Assembly (NCBI RefSeq): GCF_023715325.1
Contig: NZ_JAMBNX010000001.1
Span: 248,001-312,000 of the forward strand
Length of the DNA: 64,000 nucleotides
Origin: Agromyces mediolanus
Lineage (GTDB): Bacteria; Actinomycetota; Actinomycetes; Actinomycetales; Microbacteriaceae
Reading direction: 5' to 3'
Below, in pieces: positions 1-8,194 of the stretch (within the stretch, counting starts at the first letter, position 1; the number at the start of each line of letters is the position of its first letter). The notes beneath the pieces were generated by a model. That model saw only the letters and a list, made by a program, of their open reading frames with translations. It had not been told where the DNA came from and searched no databases. The translations under genes and the position numbers were made by a program.

Positions 1-698
1 ACCATTTCGACCGAGTCGCCGAGCTCGAGGCGACCCTCGAGGCCAAGGGCGACACCGCCAAGCTCCAGAAGGTCAACGAGTCGACCGATCTCGCCGACAT
101 GCACTACGTGCGCCAGGGCGACCCGCTCGGGCTCGGCCACGCCGTGCTGCGCGCGAGCATGCACGTCGGCGACGAGCCGTTCGCCGTCCTGCTCGGCGAC
201 GACATCATCGACGCCCGCGACGAGCTGCTCACCCGCATGCTCGCCGAACAGGGCAAGCGCGACGCTTCGATCGTCGCCCTCCTCGAGGTCGACCCCGACA
301 GCATCCACCTCTACGGCGCCGCCGAGGTGGAGCCCACCGACGACCCCGAGGTGGTGCGCATCACGGGGCTCGTCGAGAAGCCGGCCAAGGAGGTCGCCCC
401 GTCGAACTACGCGGTCATCGGGCGCTATGTGCTGAAGCCCGAGGTCTTCGAGGTGCTCGAGCGCACCGAACCCGGCAAGGGCGGCGAGATCCAGCTCACC
501 GACGCGCTGATGGAGATGGCGGGCGATGTCGAGGGCACCGGCGGCGTCTACGGCGTCGTGTTCCGCGGCCGGCGCTACGACACCGGCGACAAGCTCGACT
601 ACATCAAGGCCGTCGTGCAGCTCGCCGGCGACCGTGACGACTTGGGCGCCGACCTCAAGGACTGGCTCCGCGGCTACGTCGCCGGGCTCGACGACTAG
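1..698 (+). CDS. galU: UTP-glucose-1-phosphate uridylyltransferase, C-terminal part
   Basis: The reading frame is open from the first bases of the window, so the start lies upstream. It encodes the C-terminal ~230 residues of a GalU-type nucleotidyltransferase, which makes UDP-glucose from UTP and glucose-1-phosphate for cell-wall and exopolysaccharide synthesis in the cytoplasm. Visible family marks are the sugar-phosphate binding segment GDPLGLGHAVL, the LLGDDIID acidic segment, the VEKP motif and the GGEIQLTD segment near the C-terminus. It ends at TAG 51 bp before the next gene. This is ordinary chromosomal DNA left of the mobile element. The family assignment is secure; the partial state is due to the window edge. 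Confidence 0.95.
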   Translation, partial: HFDRVAELEATLEAKGDTAKLQKVNESTDLADMHYVRQGDPLGLGHAVLRASMHVGDEPFAVLLGDDIIDARDELLTRMLAEQGKRDASIVALLEVDPDSIHLYGAAEVEPTDDPEVVRITGLVEKPAKEVAPSNYAVIGRYVLKPEVFEVLERTEPGKGGEIQLTDALMEMAGDVEGTGGVYGVVFRGRRYDTGDKLDYIKAVVQLAGDRDDLGADLKDWLRGYVAGLDD

Positions 699-749
699 TC
701 CGCCGAGCGGCGCACCCCGCCGGCGCCTCCGGGCCGCTACCCTCTCACC

Positions 750-1412
750 ATGGCTTCAGCCGCCCTTCCCACGCTCCGCGACGGCGAGCTCGTGCTCCGG
801 GGCATCCGGGTGCGCGACGCGCGTGCGTTGGAGCGCGTCCTCGTCGAGAATCGGGCGTGGTTGCGGCGCTGGGAGGCCACGTATCCGGGCGGCGGCTTCG
901 CGATCGACGTGAAGAGCTCCATCCGGAACCTGCTCTCGCACGCCCGCGCCGGACACGGCCTGCCGTTCGTGCTCGAAGTCGACGGCGAGCTCGTGGGGCA
1001 GCTGAACGTGTCCTCGATCTCCTACGGTTCTCTGTCGTCGGCGACGATCGGGTACTGGGTGGCGCAGAGCGCGGCGGGCCGCGGACTCACCCCCGCTGCC
1101 GTCGCCCTCGCCACCGACTATTGCTTCCGCACGCTGCGCCTGCATCGGATGGAGATCTGCATCCGCCCGGAGAACGCGCCCTCGCTTCGCGTCGTCGAGA
1201 AGCTGGGATTCCGGTACGAGGGGCTGCGTCGCCGGTACATCCACATCGACGGCGACTGGCGCGACCACTTCGCGTTCGGACTCGTCGCCGAGGAGGTGCC
1301 ACGAGGTGTCCTCCAACGGTGGCGCGACGGCCGGGTGCCGCCCGCCGCGGCGGAGATCCATCCGGCCGACCGCGTGGCGGCGTCGCACCCCCTGCAACTC
1401 GACGGTCGCTGA
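750..1412 (+). CDS. RimJ/RimL-type GNAT N-acetyltransferase
   Basis: 220-residue GNAT protein of the RimJ/RimL group, which transfer acetyl from acetyl-CoA to N-terminal amines of ribosomal or other proteins. The N-terminal LRDGELVLRGIRVRDARAL strand-helix start, the GYWVAQSAAGRGLTPAA acetyl-CoA loop (a variant of the R/Q-x-x-G-x-G/A motif) and the ENAPSLRVVEKLGFRYEG segment are characteristic. It begins at ATG 750, 51 bp after galU, and could be cotranscribed with it. The protein substrate cannot be told from sequence. A long open frame on the opposite strand (from 2732 to 756) is only its shadow. Confidence 0.88.
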   Translation: MASAALPTLRDGELVLRGIRVRDARALERVLVENRAWLRRWEATYPGGGFAIDVKSSIRNLLSHARAGHGLPFVLEVDGELVGQLNVSSISYGSLSSATIGYWVAQSAAGRGLTPAAVALATDYCFRTLRLHRMEICIRPENAPSLRVVEKLGFRYEGLRRRYIHIDGDWRDHFAFGLVAEEVPRGVLQRWRDGRVPPAAAEIHPADRVAASHPLQLDGR

Positions 1413-1508
1413 CGGACGGATGCCTCGGCGCGGGCCGGCGCGGCATCCCGCACTGACACACCCGCGAATCGCGCGGGACCTCGGGCGTCTGTGCCCTACC
1501 GTTGATGC

Positions 1509-2558
1509 ATGGACGTGGTGGGCGGGGGCGTGCTGGTGGCGGTGGCCGCCGCGCTGTGGATCGTCTACCTGCTGCCCAACTGGTTCCGCCGTCGCCAGTA
1601 CGAGGTGAGCGAACGCCACGCCATCCGGCTCCAGCAGACCCTCCGGGTGCTCGCCGAGACGGCGGAGACGCCGGACGCGGTCCGGCTGGAGGCGACGGCC
1701 CGCGAGGTCGTCGCCCAGCAGCGCATCCTCGCCGCCCAGGAGCAGGCCGCCGCGCACCAGGCCGAGGCCGCTCGCCTCGCGGCGGAGGCCGAAGCGCAGA
1801 TGGCGCTGGTCGAGCGCCGCGCGGCTGAGCAGGCCGTCGCCGCCGCCCGCGAGCGCGCCACTCGCCTCGCCTTGACGCAGTCGATGCCCGCGGTCCCGGT
1901 TCCGAGCGCAGCGCCGCTCGTCCCGGCGTCGAGCGGTGCCGCGCGCGCCGCGCGCCGCCGTGGGCGTGCCCTCTGCTCGCTGGCCGTGCTCGTCTCGACC
2001 ATCGTGGTGCTCGCGGGTCTCGCCATGGCGTGGCCGGTCGCCCTGCTGGTGGGTGCGGTCGGTGTCGGCGCCGTGGCGGCCATCGGACTCGTGCGCCTGG
2101 CTCGGCCCGGCGCCGTGGCAGCCTCCTCCTCGGTGGCTCCCGTCGCCGTGGCCCCGCCGGCGCCGGCGTTCGAGCCGATCGAGTTGCCGGTCGCACCGAC
2201 GCGATCGCCGGAGTGGACGCCCCAGCCGTTGCCTCGGCCGCTGCATCTGTCGCGCGGCACGATCGCGGCGACCGCGATGGCATCCGTCGAAGCCGCGGCG
2301 AAACTGCAGCGCGCGGTGACGGACGAGGCGATCGCGGCCAAGGCGGAGCGGCGCGCGCCCAAGGTGCCCGTGCTGCGACCGGCCGCCGTGGCCGACCGTG
2401 CGGCGGCACCCGCCCCCTCCGCGGCATCCGCTCGTCCGGCTGCGCCGGCCCGCGCGGAGTCGGCACCGAACCCCTATGCGGCGATGGGGATCGTGGGGAA
2501 GGCGGAGCCCGGTTTCAACGATCTCGACACCGTGCTGCGGCGACGCCGCGCCGTCTGA
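1509..2558 (+). CDS. Membrane-anchored Ala-rich hypothetical protein
   Basis: 349-residue protein of unknown function. It has an N-terminal membrane segment (about residues 4-23) followed by basic residues (FRRRQYEVSERHA). A long Ala/Glu/Gln-rich region predicted to be helical or coiled-coil covers about residues 45-120. A second hydrophobic stretch with two probable membrane helices lies at about 155-195, and the tail is Ala/Pro-rich and likely disordered. Similar proteins are common in Microbacteriaceae, often under the unhelpful name large exoprotein; that is background knowledge, not something the sequence shows. The gene lies between rimJ and tRNA-Ala and belongs to the host chromosome. 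I do not recognise a function. Confidence 0.7.
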   Translation: MDVVGGGVLVAVAAALWIVYLLPNWFRRRQYEVSERHAIRLQQTLRVLAETAETPDAVRLEATAREVVAQQRILAAQEQAAAHQAEAARLAAEAEAQMALVERRAAEQAVAAARERATRLALTQSMPAVPVPSAAPLVPASSGAARAARRRGRALCSLAVLVSTIVVLAGLAMAWPVALLVGAVGVGAVAAIGLVRLARPGAVAASSSVAPVAVAPPAPAFEPIELPVAPTRSPEWTPQPLPRPLHLSRGTIAATAMASVEAAAKLQRAVTDEAIAAKAERRAPKVPVLRPAAVADRAAAPAPSAASARPAAPARAESAPNPYAAMGIVGKAEPGFNDLDTVLRRRRAV

Positions 2559-4356
2559 TCGGGTCGGTCCGACCTCGTCGGCGGTGGTCACTACCAAGCC
2601 GTCGGAGGTGATAGGCTCGTTCACGGCTCGGGCCCATGGCGCAGTTGGTAGCGCGTCTCGTTCGCAATGAGAAGGTCGGGGGTTCGAATCCCCCTGGGTC
2701 CACCCCACGCACAAGGCTCGAACCCTTGCCAACGGAAACGTTGGTTGAGGTTCGGGTTTTGTTGGTGTCTGCGGCCCAGGTCAGGGCGTTGGCGTTGACC
2801 TGTGGATCGAGGAGCATCTCGAAGGGCCGGTTGTGCTCGACGCGCAGCTCGTTGTCCTCGTCGATGTAGACCTTCGTGAAGAACGCCTGGTTGCACAGCC
2901 GCCGGTTGGTGTCGTCGCAGCGGGCGTAGATGTCAGCGCAGTTGGCGAGCAGGCCGAGCGCGTCGTCGAGGTGGGCGCGAGCGTCGGCGTAGTCACCGAA
3001 GTGGGCGTCGATACGGCGGGTCACCTGGTCGAGTTCGGCGACGATGCGGTCTTGCTCGCGCTTGAGCACGGAGAGCGGGATCGCGTCGGCGTAGTGCGCC
3101 TGCATGAGGCGGTCCTGCTCGCCTTCGAGCCGGTCGCGGTTGGCGGTGAGGCGTTCCAGTTCCTCGGTTTCGGCGGCCATGAGCCGGTCGAACTCGTGGT
3201 GGAGCATCCCCGCGAGCGCGTCCTGCTGAGCCGGCGTGATCTGGACGCGCGTGTAGTAGTCCTCGACGAGCTTCGCGACGTCCTCGATGAGCATCGCCTG
3301 GCGCGTGCAGTCGGTGCGCTTGGAATGCCGACCGGAGCACACGAAGTAGCAGTAGACGTTGCCGTGGCGGTTCTTCGCGTTGGAGACGATGAGCCGGGAC
3401 CCGCACTGGCCGCAGTGGATGGTGCCTTTGAGGTAGTGGCCGTGGACTTGGGTTGCCTCGACGGCGCACTGGTGCGCGGTGAGCACGGACTGGACCTGGT
3501 ACCAGACCTCGGCGGGCACGAGCGCCGGGTGGTTGCCCTTGTAGCGGGTGCCTCGGTAGACGACATCGCCTTTGTAGTACGGGTTGGTCAGGAGCCGGTG
3601 GATGGTGGACACGGCCAGCGGCTTCGCCGGCCGCTTCGGGGTGGGCAGACTGCGCAGCCCGCGCGAGGTGAGTTCGTCATGGAGCTGGCTGACGCTCCAG
3701 TTGCCCGAGGCGTAGGCCTTGAACGCCCACTCGATCATCGGTGCCCGTTCAGGATCGAGCTCGATGGTGCGGACTTCGCGGCCGAGTTCGTCGCGCTTGC
3801 GGACATTCAGATAGCCGATGGGCGCTCGTCCGTTCGTGCCGCCGCCGATGGCCTTTTGGGTCATGCCCTTGGCGACCTCGGTGGCGAGGTTGCGGGAGTA
3901 GAACTCGGCGATGGTGGACATGATGCCGTGCAGGAGCATCCCCGAGGGGGTCTCGTCGATGTTCTCGGACGCGGACACGAGCATGACCCCGCACTGTTGG
4001 AGTGCGAGGTGGATGCTCACGTCGTCGGCGCGGTTCCTGGCGAGCCGGTCGACCTTGTGAACGATGCAGTACGCGACCTTGTTGGTCTTGACGTACTGGA
4101 TCATCCGCATCAGTTCGGGCCGGTCGGACGACTTGGCTGAGGCTCCCGCGTCGACGAACTCCTCGACGATGCCGGCGCCGAGCTGTTCGGCCTTACGCCG
4201 GGTCGCTTCGCGCTGGGCGGGGATCGAGAAGCCCTCGTCGGTCCCGCCCTTCTCTGCCTGCTCGCGGGTCGAGACCCGCAGGTACGACACGGCGGCAGCC
4301 GCAGTGTTGGGCGGGTCGATGAGGCTGGTAGCCGGATCATCGGCAATGGTGGTCAT
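2515..4356 (-). CDS. Large serine recombinase (ICE integrase)
   Basis: Site-specific recombinase of the resolvase/invertase superfamily, predicted to integrate and excise the element. The N-terminal catalytic domain carries YLRVSTREQ with the nucleophile at about Ser29, and the HKVDRLARNR segment. A recombinase DNA-binding domain follows (residues ~185-300). A zinc ribbon with CGQCGS and a later paired Cys region lies at about 315-350, followed by a coiled-coil-like stretch (residues ~380-450) rich in Glu/Arg. The start at ATG 4356 gives a sensible N-terminus. The frame has no stop inside the element: it crosses the attL core and the whole tRNA-Ala gene in antisense and stops at 2515 in host DNA, so the last ~65 residues are not its own. 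In the predicted excised circle the frame would instead continue into the HTH ORF ending at 52393. Confidence 0.92.
   Translation of the reverse strand: MTTIADDPATSLIDPPNTAAAAVSYLRVSTREQAEKGGTDEGFSIPAQREATRRKAEQLGAGIVEEFVDAGASAKSSDRPELMRMIQYVKTNKVAYCIVHKVDRLARNRADDVSIHLALQQCGVMLVSASENIDETPSGMLLHGIMSTIAEFYSRNLATEVAKGMTQKAIGGGTNGRAPIGYLNVRKRDELGREVRTIELDPERAPMIEWAFKAYASGNWSVSQLHDELTSRGLRSLPTPKRPAKPLAVSTIHRLLTNPYYKGDVVYRGTRYKGNHPALVPAEVWYQVQSVLTAHQCAVEATQVHGHYLKGTIHCGQCGSRLIVSNAKNRHGNVYCYFVCSGRHSKRTDCTRQAMLIEDVAKLVEDYYTRVQITPAQQDALAGMLHHEFDRLMAAETEELERLTANRDRLEGEQDRLMQAHYADAIPLSVLKREQDRIVAELDQVTRRIDAHFGDYADARAHLDDALGLLANCADIYARCDDTNRRLCNQAFFTKVYIDEDNELRVEHNRPFEMLLDPQVNANALTWAADTNKTRTSTNVSVGKGSSLVRGVDPGGFEPPTFSLRTRRATNCAMGPSRERAYHLRRLGSDHRRRGRTDPIRRRGVAAARCRDR
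2630..2702 (+). tRNA. tRNA-Ala (anticodon CGC)
   Basis: Complete cloverleaf: acceptor GGGCCCA pairs with TGGGTCC (one G-T pair), D arm GCGC/GCGC, anticodon stem TCTCG/TGAGA with loop TTCGCAA (anticodon CGC, decoding GCG), and T arm GGGGG-TTCGAAT-CCCCC. The discriminator is A at 2702 and CCA is not encoded. Its 3' end is the integration site of the mobile element, and the tRNA remains whole after integration. Confidence 0.97.
2697..2704 (+). other. Left attachment core (attL) at tRNA-Ala 3' end
   Basis: GGTCCACC covers the last bases of tRNA-Ala and recurs at 52869-52876, where chromosomal synteny resumes. A short shared core is what a serine integrase leaves. The recombinase gene reads across this core in frame. 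The assignment is inference from the repeat, the adjacent recombinase and the gene content. Confidence 0.7.
2713..2760 (+). terminator. Element-borne hairpin terminator behind tRNA-Ala
   Basis: A long inverted repeat closed by a GAAA loop (arms beginning AAGGCTCGAACCC and ending GGTTCGGG, several G-T pairs), followed by TTTT. It follows tRNA-Ala and closely resembles the chromosomal hairpin at 52886-52935: same AAGGCTCGAACCC start and same GGAAAC loop. It would terminate the tRNA transcript in the integrated state, and it also lies inside the recombinase coding frame. Confidence 0.65.
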
Positions 4357-4537
4357 CGGGGGCTCACTCTCACGCGGTTCGACCCTCGCGCTCCCACTGT
4401 TGGTGGGAGGGGTGTTGATCGTGAGAGCAGCCGATGAAGGCTGTAGGGCGGGACCCGATGGTCTCGGTGCGTGTTGCTCGCCGAGCGGCGAGGTTTAGGC
4501 CACAACACCCCGCATCGCGAGGCTTGCAAGGTTCATT
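4357..4537. other. Noncoding gap upstream of recombinase gene
   Basis: About 180 bp between the small gene at 4538-4765 and the recombinase start. Short G-rich inverted segments (GTTGGTGGGAGG region near 4400) are present, but no convincing promoter, terminator or gene is seen. Confidence 0.4.
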
Positions 4538-4765
4538 CTACCGGGCGGCTTCGGAGGCGGCCAGGCCATCCGTCGCCGCCCGGTAGGTGTCGGGCACCCG
4601 CACGGCCTCGCGGGCCGCGCGGCTCTCGCCGGTCTCCTGCAACGTCAGCCGGATGAGAACCTCGGCGAGCTTGTGCAGGTCGGCGCGTTCGCGGTGGACG
4701 GCCCGGACGGAGAACGACCGCTCCTCGTAGGGGCGACGGTCGGTCTTCTTGGCATAGCGGCTCAT
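4538..4765 (-). CDS. Small basic ICE protein, function unknown
   Basis: 75-residue protein starting MSRYAKKTDRRPYEERSF, with a basic N-terminus and a helical middle containing LHKLAEVLIRLTLQETGE. I recall very similar small proteins beside conjugation genes of other actinobacterial elements, but no role is known to me. Start ATG 4765 lies 4 bp downstream of the preceding gene's stop (4770), consistent with one operon. The longer open frame reaching 5173 runs through the neighbouring gene in another frame, so the shorter start is preferred. Confidence 0.7.
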   Translation of the reverse strand: MSRYAKKTDRRPYEERSFSVRAVHRERADLHKLAEVLIRLTLQETGESRAAREAVRVPDTYRAATDGLAASEAAR

Positions 4766-4769
4766 CGGT

Positions 4770-5327
4770 CTACGGAGTCTCGTCGCCGGCCAGGTTGGCG
4801 TAGAACTCGTCTTCGGCCTCCTGGCGCTTGCGGACTTGCGCGATGACGAACTCGACGAACTCGATGTCCCGGTCAGCGAAGGTGAAGTCCTGGATCGTGG
4901 GCGCTGGGTCCTCACCGGGCCAAGCAGCTTGCCGGGTCGGGCGGTCGCGGTCTCCACGAGTCCCGCAGGCGGTGACCCAATGGCGAAGACGCTCTCGTGC
5001 GTCGGCGAAGTCGCGGTGCCAGCCGAGCGGCGCGGATGCGTTCTGCTCGGGGTCGTAAGCCGCAAGCCAATGCAGGTGCAGCGCAGACAGCTCCCAGACC
5101 ATCTCCGGGTGGTGATGCCAGTACGGCGGCACCACCGCGACCGTGAGGCCGTAGGTGCGTCGCAGCCAGTCAACCCACCGGTTCAGCGCGAGCCATTCCT
5201 GCTCCAGCTCGTGCGCCGTCAGCAGGTTCCAGTTCACGGGGTGCGGCGGTTCGGGCATGTCCGCGTTGGTGACGCGGGGCGGCCCGTCGAAGACGTCCGG
5301 CTCATCCATCTCATGCTGATCGTTCAT
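4770..5327 (-). CDS. Hypothetical ICE protein, DUF-like, 185 aa
   Basis: 185-residue acidic, Trp/His-rich soluble protein (several WHHHPEMVWELSALHLHWL-type aromatic segments, and a C-terminal helix with FVEFVIAQVRKRQEAEDEFY). The start is placed at ATG 5327 (MNDQHEMDEPD) because the upstream 33 codons of the open frame overlap the region just after the SSB gene and are not protein-like. It sits in the leftward transfer operon between ssb and the 75-residue gene. I do not recognise the family; its position suggests an accessory role in DNA transfer or maintenance. Confidence 0.65.
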   Translation of the reverse strand: MNDQHEMDEPDVFDGPPRVTNADMPEPPHPVNWNLLTAHELEQEWLALNRWVDWLRRTYGLTVAVVPPYWHHHPEMVWELSALHLHWLAAYDPEQNASAPLGWHRDFADARERLRHWVTACGTRGDRDRPTRQAAWPGEDPAPTIQDFTFADRDIEFVEFVIAQVRKRQEAEDEFYANLAGDETP

Positions 5328-5346
5328 GGTGCTGTGGCTCCCGAAC

Positions 5347-5787
5347 TCACATGCTGACCGGGGCGTGCGTCGCAGTCGCTGCTCGCTGCGTCGGGTCGTA
5401 CGCCGCTGCGTCCCGGCCGACTCCATTGCGCGGCGTCCGGTCCACCTCGTAGCGGGTCCGCGCGGTGTCGTGGCCGATCTTCTTGGCGACGAACTCTTCG
5501 CCCTCGATCGCCTGACCGTTGCGCTCGTAGTTGACCGGCCGCGTGTAGCCCTCGGCGACGAAGTTGTCGCCCTGGGCGAAGCTCGCGTGCGCGTGCTCAG
5601 CGGAACGCCCGAACATCACCAGGTGGTGATAGGTCGTCTCGGTCTGCGTGAACGAACCATCGTCCTCGCGGCGGAAGTGCTCCTTGCCGATACGGGCGAA
5701 GAACCTAGCGTCTCCCTTGGCCGTCTCAGTGAGCAACGGCTCCGAAGCGATGAAGCCCGACAACGATTCCTGGGTGTGAATGGCCAT
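5347..5787 (-). CDS. Single-stranded DNA-binding protein (SSB-like)
   Basis: 146-residue OB-fold protein. Residues ~5-105 match the SSB pattern: TQESLSGFIASEPLLTETAKGDARFFARIGKE, then TYHHLVMFGRSAEHAHASFAQGDNFVAEGY, where the F-G-x-x-A-E and G-D-x-x-x-V-x-G-Y/R elements are diagnostic. It would protect the transferred single strand during conjugation. The ATG at 5787 is preceded by a strong AGGAGG ribosome site, which decides the start over an upstream in-frame GTG. The C-terminus lacks the usual acidic DDDIPF-type tip of housekeeping SSB, as is common for element-borne versions. Confidence 0.85.
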   Translation of the reverse strand: MAIHTQESLSGFIASEPLLTETAKGDARFFARIGKEHFRREDDGSFTQTETTYHHLVMFGRSAEHAHASFAQGDNFVAEGYTRPVNYERNGQAIEGEEFVAKKIGHDTARTRYEVDRTPRNGVGRDAAAYDPTQRAATATHAPVSM

Positions 5788-5867
5788 GATGGCCTCCTCC
5801 TGAACTCGGGCGACCAACTGCGTGTGGTCGCTCTGTCAGGCAGGTGCGCTGGCCCTTCCAAGCGTCG

Positions 5868-7646
5868 TCAGGACGCGGGGCGGTGGCGCAGCAATGCTTC
5901 GAGTTCGTTGCGGTCGCTGCGGAGCTGCGCGGCGTCGGGCCGGGTCGGCCAGGCGCGCAGATCGGTGACGATGGGCGGTGCGGAGCGCAGCATCGTGATG
6001 CCGGTGCCGAACGGCAGGGTGCGGATGCGGTCTGGCGGCAGAATCGGCACACGGCGGACCGAACGCTGGTTGGAGCGGGTGCCGTGGTCGCCAAGGGTCA
6101 CGCTGTCGGTGTACTCGTCACGCTCACCGATGAGGGTGGAGAGGTCTTGGAGATCGCGGCTGTTGGATGCGCCGCCGAGGATGATCTTGACGATGCTGGC
6201 GTCCCAGATCGCGCCGGCCTGGTGTTCACTCCACCTGTCGCGTGCTTGGGCGAGGGACTGCAAGACCGGCATGGTCGTGATTCCGGTGCCGCCGCCTTCG
6301 GCCATGAGCGTCGGCAGGGATGGCAGCGGTGCGAGGTTCCCGATCTCATCGAGCGCGAGCAATAGCGGCGGGTCGAGCCGTGCTCCGGGTGAGCGGGCGG
6401 CAAGCCTGCGGGCGGTTTCGATGAGGTCTTCGACGAATGCCGCGACCAGCGATGCGGAGGCTCCTGCTCCCGCCCCGGTGGCGAGTAGGTAGAGGGTGCC
6501 TTGTTCGGTGAGGAAGGTCTCGGGGTCGAAGTGCTCGTGCGGGCCGGGCGTGACGGCATCGAGCACGCGCGGGTCGGCGAGGGCGGCGAGTGCGAGGGAG
6601 ACGCCTTGCCAGATGCTGTCGCGGGTCTTGGGGTCGGCGTCGATCATCGCACCAAGGGAGTCGTCCCAACCCATCGCCGCGTTCGGGTGGGAGTTGAGGA
6701 TGGCGACGGCCTCGGTCGCTGCGCTGGGGTCGAGGGTCCACCTGAACAGCTCGGCCGGTGGGCGGCCGTCGAGTTCGGCGGCGTGCAGCAGGCTCTGGAG
6801 TGCGGTGCGGGTCTTTCCCTCCCAGAACCCACCCGACTCGACGCCTCCGGCGCTGAGGCCGGTGGCGGCGGCGAGTCCGTTGGCGCGGATCATCGCGGTG
6901 AGCGGATCGTCGCAGCCGCGAATGGGTGACCAGCGGAGTCCGGCGGGGATGCCTTCGGCGAGGTGTTGGGGGTCGAACACGGCGACCGGCCCGCCTTTGC
7001 GGCGTCGAGCGCGAAGGGTCGCGGTGAGGTTGTCGGGCCTCGTGCTGGTGGTGACGACCGCACCGGGGGCGTCAAGGATCGCGTTGATGACGACGTGCAA
7101 TCCCTTGCCGGAGCGGGGCGGGCCGATCAGCAGGATCGAGTCCTCGACCGATGCCCAGACTTTCGTGCCACGACTGGCCCCCAGGAGGTAGCCGACATCC
7201 TGCGGTGCCGGCGACTCCAAGGAGGGCCGCAGCGTGGCCGCACGGTGAAGCAGTGCCTTCGCGGATGCTGCGGTCTTGACTTCATGGCTGGTCGCGATCC
7301 CCGCGAGTCGGTGCGGGTCGGTCTCGGTCTTCCGCGTGTGTCGACGCAGCACGATCCAGACCCAGACGATCCCGGCTGCGAGTCCGCCGAGCAGTGTCGT
7401 GCTGACGAGCCAGTAGACGAGCGGGTTGAGTCCGTCGGCACCGAGCGCGGTCGCGGGGTCGCCGGGGTTGAACAGCACGGCGAGCCCCGCCGCTGCGCCG
7501 GCGTCGGGCTGGGGCGTGCTGGTGAGGAGCGCGGCGACGCTGCCGGCCGCGCGGAGGACGAGAGCGATCCCGAACATGCCGATCAGGCCGATGAGGGCGG
7601 CGTTGGTGAGTTCGTCGCCCATGCTCCCGGCTTGCCGCTGGTTCAT
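5868..7646 (-). CDS. Type IV coupling protein (TraG/VirD4 family)
   Basis: 592-residue membrane ATPase that links the relaxase-DNA complex to the secretion channel at the inner membrane. Two hydrophobic N-terminal segments (about residues 15-45 and 75-100) anchor it. Walker A GPPRSGKG lies near residue 175 and Walker B LLLALDEIGNLAPLP near 432, and the TraM-recognition-type region follows. The start ATG 7646 overlaps the stop of the gene upstream by 4 bp (ATGA), indicating translational coupling. Its length and order of motifs fit the family. Together with VirB4 and the relaxase it shows that the element is self-transmissible or was until recently. Confidence 0.93.
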   Translation of the reverse strand: MNQRQAGSMGDELTNAALIGLIGMFGIALVLRAAGSVAALLTSTPQPDAGAAAGLAVLFNPGDPATALGADGLNPLVYWLVSTTLLGGLAAGIVWVWIVLRRHTRKTETDPHRLAGIATSHEVKTAASAKALLHRAATLRPSLESPAPQDVGYLLGASRGTKVWASVEDSILLIGPPRSGKGLHVVINAILDAPGAVVTTSTRPDNLTATLRARRRKGGPVAVFDPQHLAEGIPAGLRWSPIRGCDDPLTAMIRANGLAAATGLSAGGVESGGFWEGKTRTALQSLLHAAELDGRPPAELFRWTLDPSAATEAVAILNSHPNAAMGWDDSLGAMIDADPKTRDSIWQGVSLALAALADPRVLDAVTPGPHEHFDPETFLTEQGTLYLLATGAGAGASASLVAAFVEDLIETARRLAARSPGARLDPPLLLALDEIGNLAPLPSLPTLMAEGGGTGITTMPVLQSLAQARDRWSEHQAGAIWDASIVKIILGGASNSRDLQDLSTLIGERDEYTDSVTLGDHGTRSNQRSVRRVPILPPDRIRTLPFGTGITMLRSAPPIVTDLRAWPTRPDAAQLRSDRNELEALLRHRPAS

Positions 7647-8194
7647 GTCAGCCGCCGCACCGCGAGGGTGCCGGAGATGCGCCCAAGGAGGATCACCTCG
7701 GGCGCGCTTGCGTCGGGCAGGTCGTCGAGGTCGATGAGTGCGTGGGCCTCGCCGGTTCCGGTGGCGTCGGTGTGGGAGACGATCGTCGCGACGGCGACAT
7801 CCTCGCCGGGTACGAACCCCTCGGCGGTGACCTCAGCCAGGCGCGGCACTCGTCGGGCCTGGCGACTCCGACGAGTCTCTGGCACAGGGGTCTCGGGCGG
7901 GGCCACGGCGCGTCGGGTCTTGCGTGTGCGGAGGATATCGGTGAAGACACTTCCATCGGTCTCGCGAACTTCGACCCGGACGGCGACGGTGCGGTCCTTG
8001 GTGATGGCGTCCATGAGCGGCCCGAACGTCGCTCGCGTCCACGCGCCCGCGTCCGGTGACGGAAGTGGTGTTCCATCGACCGTCGCGGCGAGGCTTCCGT
8101 CGTCGGCGACGGTGACGAGGACGTGCGGCAGCTCGACGGGAGCCGTGGCATCGTCGTCGGTCGTGGTGGATCGGCGCGGGCCCGTGAGGTTCAT
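7643..8194 (-). CDS. Hypothetical ICE protein between VirB4 and TraG
   Basis: 183-residue acidic soluble protein of unknown function. It contains Thr/Asp-rich beta-like segments (LPHVLVTVADDGSLAATVDG) and an Arg-rich linker near residue 110 (TRRSRQARRVPRL). The start is placed at ATG 8194, coupled to the VirB4 stop by an ATGA overlap; the open frame upstream of it overlaps VirB4 in another frame. Genes of this size recur between virB4 and traG in actinobacterial elements. A role as an accessory to the coupling protein is inference from position only. Confidence 0.65.
   Translation of the reverse strand: MNLTGPRRSTTTDDDATAPVELPHVLVTVADDGSLAATVDGTPLPSPDAGAWTRATFGPLMDAITKDRTVAVRVEVRETDGSVFTDILRTRKTRRAVAPPETPVPETRRSRQARRVPRLAEVTAEGFVPGEDVAVATIVSHTDATGTGEAHALIDLDDLPDASAPEVILLGRISGTLAVRRLT

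Noticed and set aside
756-2732. 658-residue open frame on the minus strand
   Set aside because: Low-complexity Arg/Gly-rich translation, antisense to the GNAT and membrane-protein genes and tRNA; a GC-rich shadow.
2833-4140. 435-residue open frame on the plus strand
   Set aside because: Antisense to the recombinase, which has clear catalytic motifs; composition is that of a shadow.
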